A stretch of 64,000 nucleotides of DNA from Hormiphora californensis (GCA_020137815.1 CM035359.1:3113561-3177560), one strand, 5' to 3'. Shown: positions 22,901 to 35,936, counted from the first letter of the stretch. The notes: generated from the letters alone by a model not told the origin. Numbers and translations: made by a program.

Positions 22901-24554
22901 ACACGTCTGACTTTAATGTCCCTGGGACATTTAAGGACATTAAAAGACATTAAAAGACATTAAAGGACATTTAATTAAAACATGAATTTTTAGCTATTAT
23001 TAAACTAAAATGGTGTTTTCAACCACTTAATATTTACTTCTAATGTCCCCTCTATCGATTCCAACCAATACCATAGATGTTTGGGGTGATTAAGCCTCAT
23101 TTTAGGGTGGCCCTGTACCTCTAAGCGAACCCCGGAAATTTTGAAGTTTTGGACTAAATGTCAAGGTTTTAAAGTGAAAATAGCCCCGATTTTGATGAAA
23201 CTCAGTCAGAATGGTCTTTGATGTCTAATTAGAAGTCAAAAAATTTTTGAGTGCTCAAATCCTAAATTTAGGTTTTTTTAGGTTTTTTTTATAGGTTTTT
23301 TGGCTTTTATGGGTTTCAGGAACGTCCTAGAACAAAATAAATAGAATCATCTTTCTCGGCGTGAAATTCTGCATCGATCATAGTGGCTAAACCTTTCTAT
23401 GACGTAGTTATCCCAAAAAACCAAACGGGTATGCTTCATGTGGTAAGGTTTTTTAGGTTTTATTCGTTACACAGACATCGCAGATCAAAATGGTTTCACT
23501 AAAATGATTTCCTCACCAATACACGTCGATTGAGTACCTATAACACGTGTTCTGACAAGAGGTTCGCCCGTTAGCCTAAAACATGTACCCGCCCCTATAA
23601 CATGTACCCGTTTGGGATAACTCTACGTCATAGAAAGGTTTATAGCCACTAAAATCGATACAGAATTTCACGCTGAGAAAGATGGTTCTATTCATTTTGT
23701 TCTAGGACGTTCCTGAAACCCATAAAAACTAAAAAACCTAAAAAACCTAAAAATCGTAAATTTAGGAGTTGAGCACTATTTTTTGACACCAAACACTATT
23801 CTGACCAAGTTTCATCAAAATCGGGGCTGTTCTCTCTCACTCTAAAGCCTTCGGTGTCTTTTCTACTCGTTTCATAAGATGATTTTGAGATATCGTCTAG
23901 GCTAGAAATATGCATGTATGTAAAAAAGGTACCGCACCCACACCCCACGCAAAAGCAAGCCTAATCACCAGTGAACATTTATGACATTCATTGGAATCGA
24001 ACGATGGGACCTTTAGTAGTACATTGGTGGTAAACATGTTTGGTAACACATTTTGGAATGGTTTTTGGAAGTTATAATTTAATGTCTTTTAATGTCTTAT
24101 AATGTCCTTTAATGTCTTTTAATGTCCTAAATAAACACGGACAATTTAATGTCCCAAAAATCGAGGGACATTAAAGGACATTTTAATACGCGGGCCCCCC
24201 CCCGAAAATGCTAAAATCAACTCCACTTATACCTGACGGAGCACGTCATTGCGGTAAAAAATAATTGCAAGCCTGCTGCCCGAGGCTCCTTCCCTGTCGC
24301 AGGCACTCTCAGAGCATCGGCCTGACAGGAGCACGCGAGAACTGTGGTCAGAGCATTGGCCTGACAGGAGCACTCGAGAACTGTGGTCAGACAGGTCAGG
24401 CTCTGCACTCACCTGGTGTAGGTCCGGGCGTATCAGCAAGCCAGGTATTTCCATTCTGTTTCATCACACAAATCTCCCCGGTGGACCCTCGGAGTTTTCG
24501 GACAACCACCGGAGATGAGGGCCCGCGGTGGGGCACTGAGAAGGTACGGCGCAT
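19910..24554 (-). CDS. Unidentified coiled-coil protein, 5' part disturbed by a transposon
   Basis: Exons on the minus strand: A 24554-24413 (starts MRRTFSVPHRGPSSPVVV), possible B about 24272-24233, C about 22857-22757 (TLKKHKEWKKLTVQQEKKAQ), D 22469-22332 (MTFRELALEKRCLNDWLKF), E 21743-21651, a 36-nt exon 21534-21499, F 21318-21232, G 19996-19910 ending TAG. From C to G every junction is phase 0 and the product is a Glu/Lys/Arg-rich coiled coil, of the kind found in cytoskeletal or ciliary proteins. I do not recognise the family. Junctions A-B-C are unsolved: a 1.35 kb element (22858-24203) sits at the 5' edge of exon C, separating it from its TTTTAG acceptor. The gene may be broken, or may use a splice site in the element. 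Confidence 0.55.
20026..20120. repeat. Short palindrome GTCTAGCTAGGCAACTACGA
   Basis: GTCTAGCTAGGCAACTACGA at about 20051-20070 is mirrored by its reverse complement at about 20099-20118, with a small loop. A miniature foldback in an intron of the coiled-coil gene. Confidence 0.7.
20245..21110. repeat. Direct repeat of about 100 bp starting CACGGTCGCTTGTAGTGGG
   Basis: The segment with CGGTCGCTTGTAGTGGG, AAACGGTAATGGAAAACG, ATACAGTAAGACGACG and GGCGCTAGTACGTGCTGA occurs at about 20250-20345 and 21005-21103. The first copy is followed by a partial inverted complement (20365-20425). Presumed DNA element. Confidence 0.7.
21155..21230. mobile_element. Short pogo/Tigger-like MITE copy next to a splice donor
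   Basis: GGACCCCGATTTACCGGGAT and CCCGGTATATCGGGGTTTAT resemble the termini of the element at 53878-54049. This small copy abuts the donor of exon F of the coiled-coil gene. Confidence 0.55.
21318..21390 (-). repeat. Tandem duplication containing the exon F splice acceptor
   Basis: On the minus strand AATCTAACCAAAT...TCTCTACAGTTATCTCAGAAGCA is followed by AATCTAACCGAAT...TCTCTGCAGCTATCTCTGAAGCA. Both copies have a pyrimidine tract, AG and exon start. Only the downstream acceptor (exon from 21318) agrees in phase with the previous exon. Confidence 0.75.
22063..22131 (+). mobile_element. CCAAT/CACGTG MITE, internal fragment
   Basis: AACCAATCAGAACTCG, TTAGGTCACGTGACTGG and CAGCCAATCAGGGACCAGTA match the inner part of the MITE at 19628-19736. 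Terminal repeats are missing. Confidence 0.75.
22858..24203. mobile_element. Foldback DNA element with G-run termini and 8-bp TSD
   Basis: The element runs from a ten-base G-run followed by CCCGCGTG to ACGCGGG followed by a C-run, flanked by GAAAATGC at 22850-22857 and 24204-24211. Subterminal tandems of ACATTAAAAG / CTTTTAATGT lie at both ends. Inner arms (about 23300-23450 and 23590-23760) are inverted copies, centre about 23515. No transposase. Superfamily not assigned. Confidence 0.8.
24297..24392. repeat. GCATTGGCCTGACAG tandem (dispersed family)
   Basis: GTCAGAGCATTGGCCTGACAG-type units with GAGCACGCGAGAACTGTG between them. The same family recurs at 27405-27542, 28498-28522, 42206-42231 and 55285-55370. 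GTCAG and CTGAC at the unit ends are inverted, so this is probably a miniature element. Confidence 0.65.
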
Positions 24555-24859
24555 GTGAATTCTCTAGAAACTTATCACTAACTAGCTCTCCGAATCTCTA
24601 GATATCGCTACACTAAACGAAACTGCAGTTAATGTTACAATTAATGCCAGAAGCTCGAAGACTAGAACGTGGCACCTACTCAGAATAAGATTTGGATCCA
24701 TTTACAGTGTCGTAGTGAGAATCTCAGCAGTGATATCAGCACAATACGCAGTTACTAGGAGTCTGTGTCACGGCCGTGAGATAAGGCTCTTCGACGAAAC
24801 TTTACGCACTCTTAGTAAAAGCGCTCTCTTTAGACCTTAGGCCTTTTAATTGATCTAGC

Positions 24860-24976
24860 TTTTTTGATCTGTTTTTTTTTGACTTTTTTACCTAAGATGT
24901 AAAAAAGCCAAACCGGTCCCGAAATCCGGGATTGATCTGGCTTTTTTGGCCTTGGGCCCCCACCCCCCCCCCCATA
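24860..24976. repeat. GCCAAAAAAGCC-type foldback ending in C-run
   Basis: AAAAAAGCCAAACC, GAAATCCGGGATTGATCTGG and CTTTTTTGGCC followed by a C-run. Related copies lie at 28555-28715 and 28865-28945. All end in long C- or G-runs. Confidence 0.65.
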
Positions 24977-25051
24977 ATATAAAGCGAGGTTTTAGATAAT
25001 GTTCGTCGACACCCCTGCCAAGAAAAATTTTCCATCCGTAACTCTTAGTCT

Positions 25052-25635
25052 GGGGGGGGGTCCAGCCCTAAAAAAAGCTAAAGGTACCCTGATTTTGGTC
25101 GATAGCGTTTTTTATTTTAGCTTTTTTTAGCTTTTTTTAGCTTTTTTTAGCTTTTTTTAGCCCTACTTTTTATGTTTTTTCAGCATTCATCTTGACACTT
25201 TTCCATTAAATTTTCATCCTTCCGGACGTCTATTGACTGCATTTGTTCATTTCCTGCACATTTTTTACCATAATCTACCGTTTATGTCCATACATAGCAA
25301 TTTCTGTATCCACCCCTACTGCCATTTTCTGGAGACATTTTTTCGATAAAAATATTATTCAAATTTGATAAAAATAGTTTTAAAAAAGTTCAAAAAACCT
25401 TATAAAACGTTATAATAAAAGTTTAAAAAATTTGGCGTCAGCGGGATTCGAACCTATATGAATCCACTAAAAACTCAATTTTAGCTTTTTTTTAGCTTTT
25501 TTTTAGCTTTTTTTAGCCTTAAAAAAGCTAAAAAAAGCTAAAAAAAGCTAAAAAAAGCTAAAAAAAGCTAAAAAAAGCTAAAGGTACCCTGATTTTGGCC
25601 GTTAGCTTAGCTTTTTTTAGGGCTGGACCCCCCCC
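25052..25635. mobile_element. Foldback element with GGGTCCAGCCCTAAAA ends and 6-bp TSD
   Basis: The ends are a G-run plus TCCAGCCCTAAAAAAAGCTA and the inverted TAGGGCTGGA plus C-run, flanked by TAGTCT at 25046-25051 and 25636-25641. Many AGCTTTTTTT / AAAAAAAGCT units lie inside. CTAAAGGTACCCTGATTTTG occurs twice in direct orientation (25079, 25579). A tRNA-like B box sits at about 25433-25460. Confidence 0.75.
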
Positions 25636-26342
25636 TAGTCTTAAGAGAGCGTTTTTCTTAGCGTTTGTAAAGTTTCATCGAAAAGCCCCAGATTGCTCAA
25701 TCTAAACGGTTTAGTAAACCGGCGATGGTGGTAAATAAGTAGTTAATCCGCTTGTTCAGATGATCCCAGAAAAATACTGCAGTACAAATAAAGAGGGCGA
25801 AGCTTCTAAAGCAAGGGTGGAGAGATGCACACCTAACTCGCCCATTATACCCAATAGAGACCGCTGTGTGCAGTGTTTGCTTATGGTTGCGACTTGCGTC
25901 AGGGATTGCGGTGGCAATATGGTATACATAGAGCACACGCAATTAGCGGTAGATCGCTGCAGCATGCTTCTAGTTTCTAAAGCTCTGTAGGGTTCCAAAC
26001 CCGACACTCCCAGAAGAAGAAGATGCTTCTGAATTAGCGAATTGGATGCCAAAGCTAGAAAAGTAGGAATCGGACAAAGATAATTCCCATTTTATCATCG
26101 AATTCCAGTCTCACTGAAACTATGATTGATTTGTTTTCCTGTCGAGTATAATGGCAAAAACTTTTGGAAAATGATGTTTATTTTCCTGATATACATATTT
26201 CAATATAATTCAGTTTCCATAATATCAACAATAATAAAACAGTCCCCTTACGATCCGTTTACAAAATATATACGTCAAAGATTGCACCTAATAGTCCATT
26301 TAGTTAGTATATTACGTTAGTCACACTGCACGTGTACATATT

Positions 26343-27706
26343 CTAACTCCTGAAGATCTCCATGGGGTTGACGCCCACCTGGTTTCGCTCCTGGAGGATT
26401 CCACAGAGAGGGATGAAGCATGAGATAAGGAAGGAAACAACGAAACTCTCGTCAATACCATTCTTCTTGGCAACCTTTTGTCGGACTTGGGCCCTGGGAA
26501 GAGAGGGTGTGGTTAGCATGGCTGGAGGAGGGAAGAGAGGGTGTGGTTAGCAGCTGGGGGAGTGGTTAGCAGCTAGGGGAGAGAGGGTAGTTAGCAGCTG
26601 GAGGGAGTGGTTAGCAGCTGGGGGAGGTGGTTAGCAGCCGGGGGAAGAGAGGGTGGTTAGCAGCTGGAGGGAGTGGTTAGCAGCTGGGGGAGGTGGTTAG
26701 CAGCCGGGGGAAGAGAGGGTGGTTAGCAGCTGGGGGGAAGAGAGGGTGGTTAGCAGCTGGGGGGGGGGGAGAGGGTGGTTTATAGCAGCTGGGGGAGAGA
26801 GGGTAGTTAGCAGCTGGAGGGTGTGGTTAGCAGCTGGGAGAGGGTGGTTAGCAGCTGGGGGAAGAGAGGGTGGTTAGCACTATAAGCAGCTGGGGGAGGG
26901 AAGAGAGGACGTGGTTAGCAGCTGGAGGGGACATGGTTAGAGGGTGAATGTCAATCAGAACATAAAAGGACGTAGCGGTTATAGTTGGAATCAATTTAAT
27001 ATAGGATTCTGGAGAATGGGGAAGCACGATGAATAAGAATTATGATTTAGCTCTACAAGTTTCATCTCTCAACTTAGTTATAAATTCTAACAATATTCAT
27101 TTTTCTATCTCTCTCTCTCTCTCTAGTAAAAGTAACGATCTCACTAAGGTGTCTGTTACCTGAAGTATCCGTAGACGATAGGACAAACTGACAGGATTCC
27201 ATACATCAAACAGTTCATGCCAACAGACTCGGCAACCTTTCCACTAGTAACACAGGGTAGGAAGTACGTGACGACACCTAGTGAACATTAGATATATAAT
27301 AGTTTAGTTTTAGAAAAGGAAGTTGATCACCGCATCGAGATGTTGTGGAATAATACGGGAATAATTATACACACTGTTAGAGCATTTGCCCCGGGCCCCC
27401 GGAACGCACGAGAACAGTGGTCAGAGTATTGACACTGACACCTGACATCATATATACATGATATATATCATGCTGAAGCTGTCAGAGCATTGGCCTGACC
27501 CATTCTCACGCGAGAACTGTGGTCAGAGCATTGGCCTGACAGTGCTGAAGTGCACAAGAACCACTTTTCTTGGGCACCCAAGGAGAGTGGCCAGTTACCA
27601 CGCTGCAATGATCAATAGGTCCATGTGCAGGTGTTCATGTGTTTTACTTACATGCACCGATGTCGTCGAAACATCCCCAAAGTGGTAGCTTCCAGTCATC
27701 ACCCAT
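26343..27706 (-). CDS. PLAC8-family (onzin/cornifelin-like) Cys-rich protein, 107 aa
   Basis: Three minus-strand exons: 27706-27652, 27277-27160 and 26493-26343 (TAG). Phases agree and the product is 107 aa, the usual size for the family. Visible PLAC8 features: W-x(5)-WGCFDDIGAC near the N-terminus, then LPCVTSGKVAESVG, a hydrophobic Cys-containing stretch MNCLMYGILSVCPIVYGY, a basic RAQVRQKVAKKNGID segment and the second hydrophobic VSFLISCFIPLCGILQERNQ. The family acts in membranes in varied roles (cell size, metal handling, differentiation); no specific function can be given. Intron 2 contains the AGCAGCTGG minisatellite. The gene is compact and complete. Confidence 0.85.
26498..26950. 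repeat. GGTTAGCAGCTGGGGG minisatellite
   Basis: About 15 irregular units of GTGGTTAGCAGCTGG with GGGAAGAGAGGGT spacers, within intron 2 of the PLAC8-family gene. Confidence 0.9.
27368..27545. repeat. GCATTGGCCTGACAG family copies
   Basis: Two or three units of the GTCAGAGCATTGGCCTGAC family (27418, 27480, 27522), inside intron 1 of the PLAC8-family gene. Confidence 0.6.
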
Positions 27707-28169
27707 TATTTATTGTTTGAGCTATAAAAGAGTGGGTTTTATTTGGTGGTTAAGTCGATGAAATTGGACACATTCAAAGGTTGAGTTAGCATTGTGCACG
27801 CTCTGTGAGGGTTCGGTAGATCAAAGTTGGCATTAATTGATTAAGCTATTTGTTGTGAAGGCATTCATAGTGAACGAAGGATCCCGTATTATGAGTCAAA
27901 GAAGAATCATGAAACGGCTATAGAACCCTATGAAGACTTGTTGAATCAATGTATGATTTTTTAAAAAAGACTAGGGTTAGAACTTGATATTTGGGACACA
28001 ACAATTTAGTTCTACTGCCGGATAGAAATGGTATACAAGTGGAAGTGTCGTGAAAGTGAGGGCTCTCTTATACGTGATATCATCACGCTACCATTGTTAT
28101 CTCTATCTCCCTCCCAAGATAAACACCCACAGAAATAACAATGATGTTTGCGTAACTATCTTTCTTGTG

Positions 28170-28253
<84 letters not shown>

Positions 28254-29440
28254 GTCTGTCTGTTCTCTCACTCTCTCTTTCTCTCTTTCTCTCTCAGTCT
28301 CCCTCTCTCTCAGTCTCTCTCTCTTTCTCTCTCTGTCTGTCTGTTTCTCGGATCTCCAATCACCTCACTCTTTCTCTCACACTTGAGACCGGATGTAATA
28401 TAGCCTAGTTTGTTTAACTCACTACCACTCTACAAAGGCTAACGACTTACGTCAACTTCGAGAGAGACTCAAGCCTCGGATATTTTGATAGATATTGTCA
28501 CTGTCAAAGCATTGGCCTGACAGTACGGGCAAGGTAAACATCGTTATAATTGGGGGAGGGGGGTAAGGCCAAAAAAGCCAAACCCGCCATGAAATCCAGG
28601 ATTGATCTGGCTTTTTTGATCTGACTTTTTTTGATCTGGATTTTTTATCTTGCTTTTTTGGCCTTTTTTCCAAAAATTTCTGGCTTTTTTGATCTGGTTT
28701 TTTGGCCCCCCCCCCCCCCCCCCCGATAATTTCTGGCTTTTTTATCGCAATCAAAAAAAGCCAAAAAATAACCAGATCAAAAAAAGCCAAAAAAGCCAGA
28801 TATCGAAGATTAGAAAATGACAAATTCAAAATTATTATTGGTCAAAATAACCTAAAAAAGTAGAGTCAAAAAGCCAAAAAAGCCAAACCCACCCTAAAAT
28901 CCGGGATTGATCTGGCTTTTCTTGACTTTGCCCCCCCCCCCCCCATTAGGAGAGATATACTCATCTTCTTCAGTTCCCTGCCAGTGCTGATTTCCAAATA
29001 TTTCAACGTATGAAAACGATCTTGTAGTTGGACTTTCTAACAAACTATGGGTTTGGTCACACGGCGATGCGTGAAGGGTGAGGTCGGAGGCCACTTTCAA
29101 TACTCTTTTACTTGCCTTTCTCAATCCTGTTTCCCGCGTAAAGGAGGGTTAGAACATAACAACCTTTAAATTAACCCATTCCTGCCAAGAATTCGAATTT
29201 TGGCCGTCAATACAGCATTTTCAGGTGGTAACTGGTATGTGCGAAATTCAAAAACTACTACCCATTTTGATTGAGAATAAAACTGACAAGACACGAATAT
29301 CAATAATTGCTAAACTGACTCTTTAAACTGACAACTTTTCTGTCAATATTTCTGACATCCCGGAACGAATAATCCGATGATCATTCCCTGTTCATTATAA
29401 TCATGATAATATAAATCATGATTTCAATAAAATGACAGTA
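27707..29440. other. Intergenic repeats: (CT)n and GCCAAAAAAGCC foldbacks
   Basis: Contains (CT)n at about 28170-28345 and two G/C-run-ended GCCAAAAAAGCC elements (28555-28715, 28865-28945). No exon was recognised. Confidence 0.6.
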
Positions 29441-29446
29441 TTAAAA

Positions 29447-30580
29447 TCACTCTTCTTTCTTCCCATCCTCCGCATCTGCTACCTTCTTCTCGTATTTCTC
29501 ACCAGTAAATGGGTCCAATCCCGTAACTGTCATGGGGGAAAGAAGAATGGGATCAAAGGGAGTATAACAGAAACTAAACACCAAACTAAACAACCAATAA
29601 GAAATCGTTATTTAGGTCACGTGACTGGTTATCAGCCAATCAGAGACCAGTATTTCCTGATTCGGTCGGTTCCTGAACAGAAACTACACACCACCTGTTC
29701 TCAGCTTCTCCAAAAACCTCGCCAGAAATTTGGCTTGAGAAACTAAACAGTTTGTAATGGGATACTCAGGAACCGACCGAATCAGGAAATACTGGTCCTG
29801 AAGGTATCTGCTAGCAGCTACACAGATATCCAAGTCTCCCTCACTCCCACCTCCACCCCACCCCACCCTACCCCACCCACCCCACGCCACCCCACCCCTA
29901 AACTCACTGTCCCTCAGTTTCATCTGCTAGCAGCTACACAATTATCCAAGTCTCCCTCACTCCCACCTCCACCCCACCCGGCACCCCACCCCACCACCCC
30001 ACCCCACGCCTAAACTCACTGTCCCTCAGTTTCATCTGTCCGTGAAGGTATCTGGTAGCAGCTACACAGATATCCAAGTCTCCCTCACTCCCACCTCCAC
30101 CTCCACCCCACCCCAACCCTAAACTCACTGTCCCTCAGTTTCATCTGTCCGTGAAGGTATCTGGTAGCAGCCACACAAATATCTTGGCTTCCATCTGCGC
30201 TACTTTTAATTACCTGCAGTAAAGAATGAACTTTAAAATTATTAGATTGGGTGGGGTGTCTGCAGTTGCCCACGTACAGATATGTACAACTGTAACCAAG
30301 CGCCAAGCGGTTACCAGGTAACTAAGGGGTTACCTGACAACGGTTTAGTTTGTCAGACTAATTAAGTGCCCTTCTTCCCATGTCCATTTCAAGACAAAGA
30401 GCACTGCCCGACTAATTTTGGAAATTCTTAGAAATAAATCTATCTAGGCAGTAGAACTTGTAGTTAAAGTGTCAGAGACTCTGTATGTCTGAAAGATTTT
30501 ACCTCTTTTCCAATTTCGTTGAGCAGCCTATGGAATCCTTTTGGGACACAAAAGCTTTCGTCCGCGAAAGTAAGTGACAT
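29447..30580 (-). CDS. Small RIIa-like (dimerization/docking-type) protein, 96 aa
   Basis: Four minus-strand exons: 30580-30503, 30213-30129, 29742-29695 and 29526-29447 (TGA). All have GT-AG borders and matching phases. The N-terminus (SFCVPKGFHRLLNEIGKEVI, then DICVAATRYL) resembles the RIIa fold of SPA17, CABYR and ropporin: VPxGxxxLLxxIxxxVxK and then A-A-x-Y. The C-terminus is charged (EKKVADAEDGKKEE). Proteins of this type bind AKAPs in sperm and ciliary axonemes, so a ciliary role is an inference. The 3' half of exon 2 with its donor is repeated upstream of exon 3. The family assignment is moderate; that it is a gene is better supported. Confidence 0.6.
29585..29675 (+). mobile_element. 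CCAAT/CACGTG MITE, 5'-truncated copy
   Basis: AACCAATAAGAAATCG, AGGTCACGTGACTGG, CAGCCAATCAGAGACC and TCGGTCGGTTCCTG match the MITE at 19628. It lies in an intron of the RIIa-like gene. A further inverted end fragment is at 29769-29803. Confidence 0.75.
29800..30180 (-). repeat. Tandem array of an exon 2 fragment with its splice donor, about 120-bp units
   Basis: GATATCTGTGTAGCTGCTA, CAGATACCTTCACGGACAG and ATGAAACTGAGGGACAG with a GTGAGTTTAGG donor recur at about 29800, 29925, 30040 and 30150, separated by CCACCCC-rich spacers. The unit at 30129-30213 is the one with a good acceptor. Others are exon fragments with intact or near-intact donors. Confidence 0.85.
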
Positions 30581-30629
30581 TTTTTTGCTGAAAGTAACAA
30601 AGCTGAAGATTTTTAATTATATAAAGATT

Positions 30630-30829
30630 AAGCCAAAAACTAATTGAATTAGTTGGCGGGAAAGGTGGCCCACTTACACCTTTTGCTACTGCCGGGTATC
30701 ACCACGAACTCTCATTCACTCTCTCCCTCCAGCTCGGTATCTCAATCCCTTATTTTTCAAGGGTAACTTATTCCTGTTCGTTCTATTCCTCTCTCCTCTC
30801 TGTCTCTCTCTGTCCCTCTCTCTCTCTCT

Positions 30830-30889
<60 letters not shown>

Positions 30890-31028
30890 TCTCTCTCACT
30901 CTATCACTCTTTCACTCTTTCACTGTCTCATTCCATTGTATTCACCTCTTATATCCCTGATCCCGGCAGCAGGCAAAGGTGTAAGTGGGCCACCTTTCCC
31001 GCCAACTAATTCAATTAGTTTTTGGCTT
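30630..31028. mobile_element. Foldback element with (CT)n loop
   Basis: AGCCAAAAACTAATTGAATT, AGTTGGCGGGAAAGGTGG and CCCACTTACACCTTT at 30630-30683 are inverted at 30975-31028. The interior is mostly (CT)n (30780-30920). No coding capacity. Confidence 0.8.
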
Positions 31029-31145
31029 CATTTAGGTCCCTTTTTGGTTTTTAATCGCAGCAAGACATTATTTCATAATAATATTGTCGAAATACTGCGA
31101 TATATGAGAAACGAGACGAATTTATGTGAAAATCGTATTTTAGAC

Positions 31146-31515
31146 GTCATTATGACGTCATTTGACGTAATTAGTGACGTCGTAACGACGTAATTGCATC
31201 ACGATATATTTTGAATAAATACCCCAAAGGAGCTTGTAAAGTTTCATTGACCACAGTGGTCAGGAAAGGGAGTTTTTGCTAGAAAAACGTTCAATTTGCT
31301 GAATTTTTCGTCAAATTTTTGACTTCCGACGCGATTTAAGGGCTCAAAATGATCAGCTACGAAAATTCGCAATATAGTATCTGAAAGTTTAGACAATTTG
31401 CCGGTAACGATTTTTTGTCAAATCAGAAATCGGAACACGTCTTCAGGGTGCTAAAGGCGTTTGAAAAAAGTTAGTCGGTCTCGCGCAATGACGTCACTCG
31501 TGACGTCATTGCGCG
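31146..31515. promoter_or_regulatory. Cluster of CRE-like TGACGTCA/ACGTC sites
   Basis: GACGTCATTATGACGTCATT and further GACGT/ACGTC sites at 31143-31195, then GACGTCACTCGTGACGTCAT at 31491-31510, just upstream of an ATG in strong context (31529). Similar sites are known to bind CREB/ATF. Here the role is inferred from density and position only. Confidence 0.4.
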
Positions 31516-31528
31516 CGTCATAGGCAAG

Positions 31529-33955
<2,427 letters not shown>

Positions 33956-34257
33956 AAGAGAGTGGGAGAGAGGGGGTGACACACTCTATCTCCCTCTTAC
34001 TTTCTCTTCCTATTTCTTTCTTGTACACAGTACACAAAAACCACTAGACACGGTGAGGTATGAATCAAGTCATCATATGGTCCCTGTGTGGGTTGTGCAG
34101 AAAAAGATGGAGATACAAGGAAAAGGAAGGGGAAAATAAACATTTAAAACACCATCTCACTCTCTACCTCCTTGTCAATGTGTAGTGTAGATACATTCTG
34201 CACACGTGACACAATGTACGCAAATGTTAAATCCTTTTCCCCTATCTCTTCAACATT

Positions 34258-34348
34258 TGTTCTCTCTCTCTCTCTCTCTCTCTCTCCTCTCTCTCACTCT
34301 CTCCTCTCTCACTCTCTCTCTCTCACTCTCTCTCTCTCTCTCTCTCTC

Positions 34349-34398
<50 letters not shown>

Positions 34399-34775
34399 TC
34401 TCTCTCTCTCTCGTCTCTCGTCTCTCTCTCTCTCTCTCATCTCTCTTCTCTCCTTCTCTTGTCCTCTCTATCGTCTCTCATGACTCTCTCGTCTCTCTTC
34501 TCCTCCTCGTCTCTCTCTCTCTTCTCTCCCCTCTCTCTTCTCGCTCTCATCGCTCCCTCTCAGGTTCTCTCTCTCCCATACTATACTCCTCGCTCTCGGA
34601 CTCGGGTTCTCTCGTCTCTTCTGTGCTGCGTTCTATTCTGATTAACCTCATCTGGTCTCATACGTCGATTTCGTAGCTCAGGTCAGGTTCTTTCGTCTCC
34701 TCTCGCTCTTCTCTCTCTGCTGTCTCAGTCTGTTTCTTCTCTCTCTGTCTCTCTCCCCACGTCGAGTGGGCCATT
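34258..34775. repeat. CT-rich degenerate microsatellite
   Basis: Long region of CTCTCTC with TCGT and CCTC variants. No coding function inferred. Confidence 0.9.
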
Positions 34776-34829
34776 TGCAACTAACGCATTCTGAGTGTCT
34801 TCTCTCTAGCGTGGTGTGACTCGTTAACA

Positions 34830-35125
34830 CTTTGTGTAACACTTGTTAACTATGTGCATAACTTTTCTCTCGTGCCACGCTTACATGTTACAAAGTTTAC
34901 AAAGTGTTACAAAAATGTTACAAAAGTGTTACAAAATGTTACAAAAGTGTTACAAAATGTTATCAAAATGGGCATTTTTGCAACATTTTGCAACATTTTG
35001 CAACATTTTGTAACACTTTGTAACACTTTGTAACACTTTGTAACGCTTGTAACACTTTGTAACATGTGCAGAAAATATTTTGTGCACGTTACATGTTACA
35101 AAGTGTTACAAAGTGTTACGTGTCA
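34830..35125. repeat. Inverted arrays of TGTTACAAAG / CTTTGTAACA
   Basis: Left half: tandem GTTACAAAGTGTTACAAAA-type units. Right half: tandem ACATTTTGCAACATTTTG and ACACTTTGTAACACTTTG units. Together they form a large imperfect hairpin with a short loop at about 34965-34980. Confidence 0.85.
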
Positions 35126-35639
35126 CCCCCCCCTCTCTACAACCTAGTGAGATGTCAATTGTCAGCATCAACCAGAACAGAAAAGCTTGTATAGTTGTCT
35201 GCTAAACTGTCTAAAGAGCCTTGACAACCAAATTACAACCCAGAATGTACACCAGATAACTAATTACGCCCCATGTCCCCAATTACTAATTGGGCAGACT
35301 AGAAGTAGCGCGCGAAGGTGTCACACATGGAGAGCGCTTCTGATGACTTACCTGATCACTAGCTGTAATTAGTGTCTAGTTTCTTCATTTCTCAAGATTT
35401 GAAGTTCATACTTTGCAAGCATCCCTAAAACAGTATTTTACGTCCCGGGATATGAGATCTTTGAATTTCATCAATTCCTTCAGGTAGCTAGGTCACCATA
35501 TTTTGTCCAAATTTAAAGATTTTATACCCCGGCTAAGTATATAGTCTATATAGCATCCCTGCAAAGTTTCAGAGTGATACTTCCAATAATACTCGAACCG
35601 TTTATACTTAGCGGTGGTGATATTCTCTACCCTCAAAAA

Positions 35640-35700
35640 ACCTGTCTGGCGGCGCCAGACCCCAATTTGATTCTCAAATTGGGGTCTGGTGTCACACTTT
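35640..35700. repeat. GGCGGCGCCAGACCCCAATT family copy
   Basis: TCTGGCGGCGCCAGACCCC, AATTTGATTCTCAAATT and GGGGTCTGG form a compact foldback. Diverged relatives occur near 21866, 22597, 39000 and 39625. Confidence 0.6.
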
Positions 35701-35835
35701 TGAAGTGCGTGAGCTGCGTGAGAACGCGCACACAGAATCTTAGCGCAACGAGTGCTACAATATGTCGTTCGCGCGTTACATAGAACAGGCCACTATAAGA
35801 GACAGGAAGATGAGATGGAGTGTGTGAGAGAGAGT

Positions 35836-35841
35836 GAGTGT

Positions 35842-35936
<95 letters not shown>

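Noticed and set aside
28050-28408. Serine-leucine open frames
   Set aside because: Translation of (CT)n. The same holds at 6280-6750, 31899-32384, 33623-33955 (repeat part), 34172-34676 and 47487-47840.
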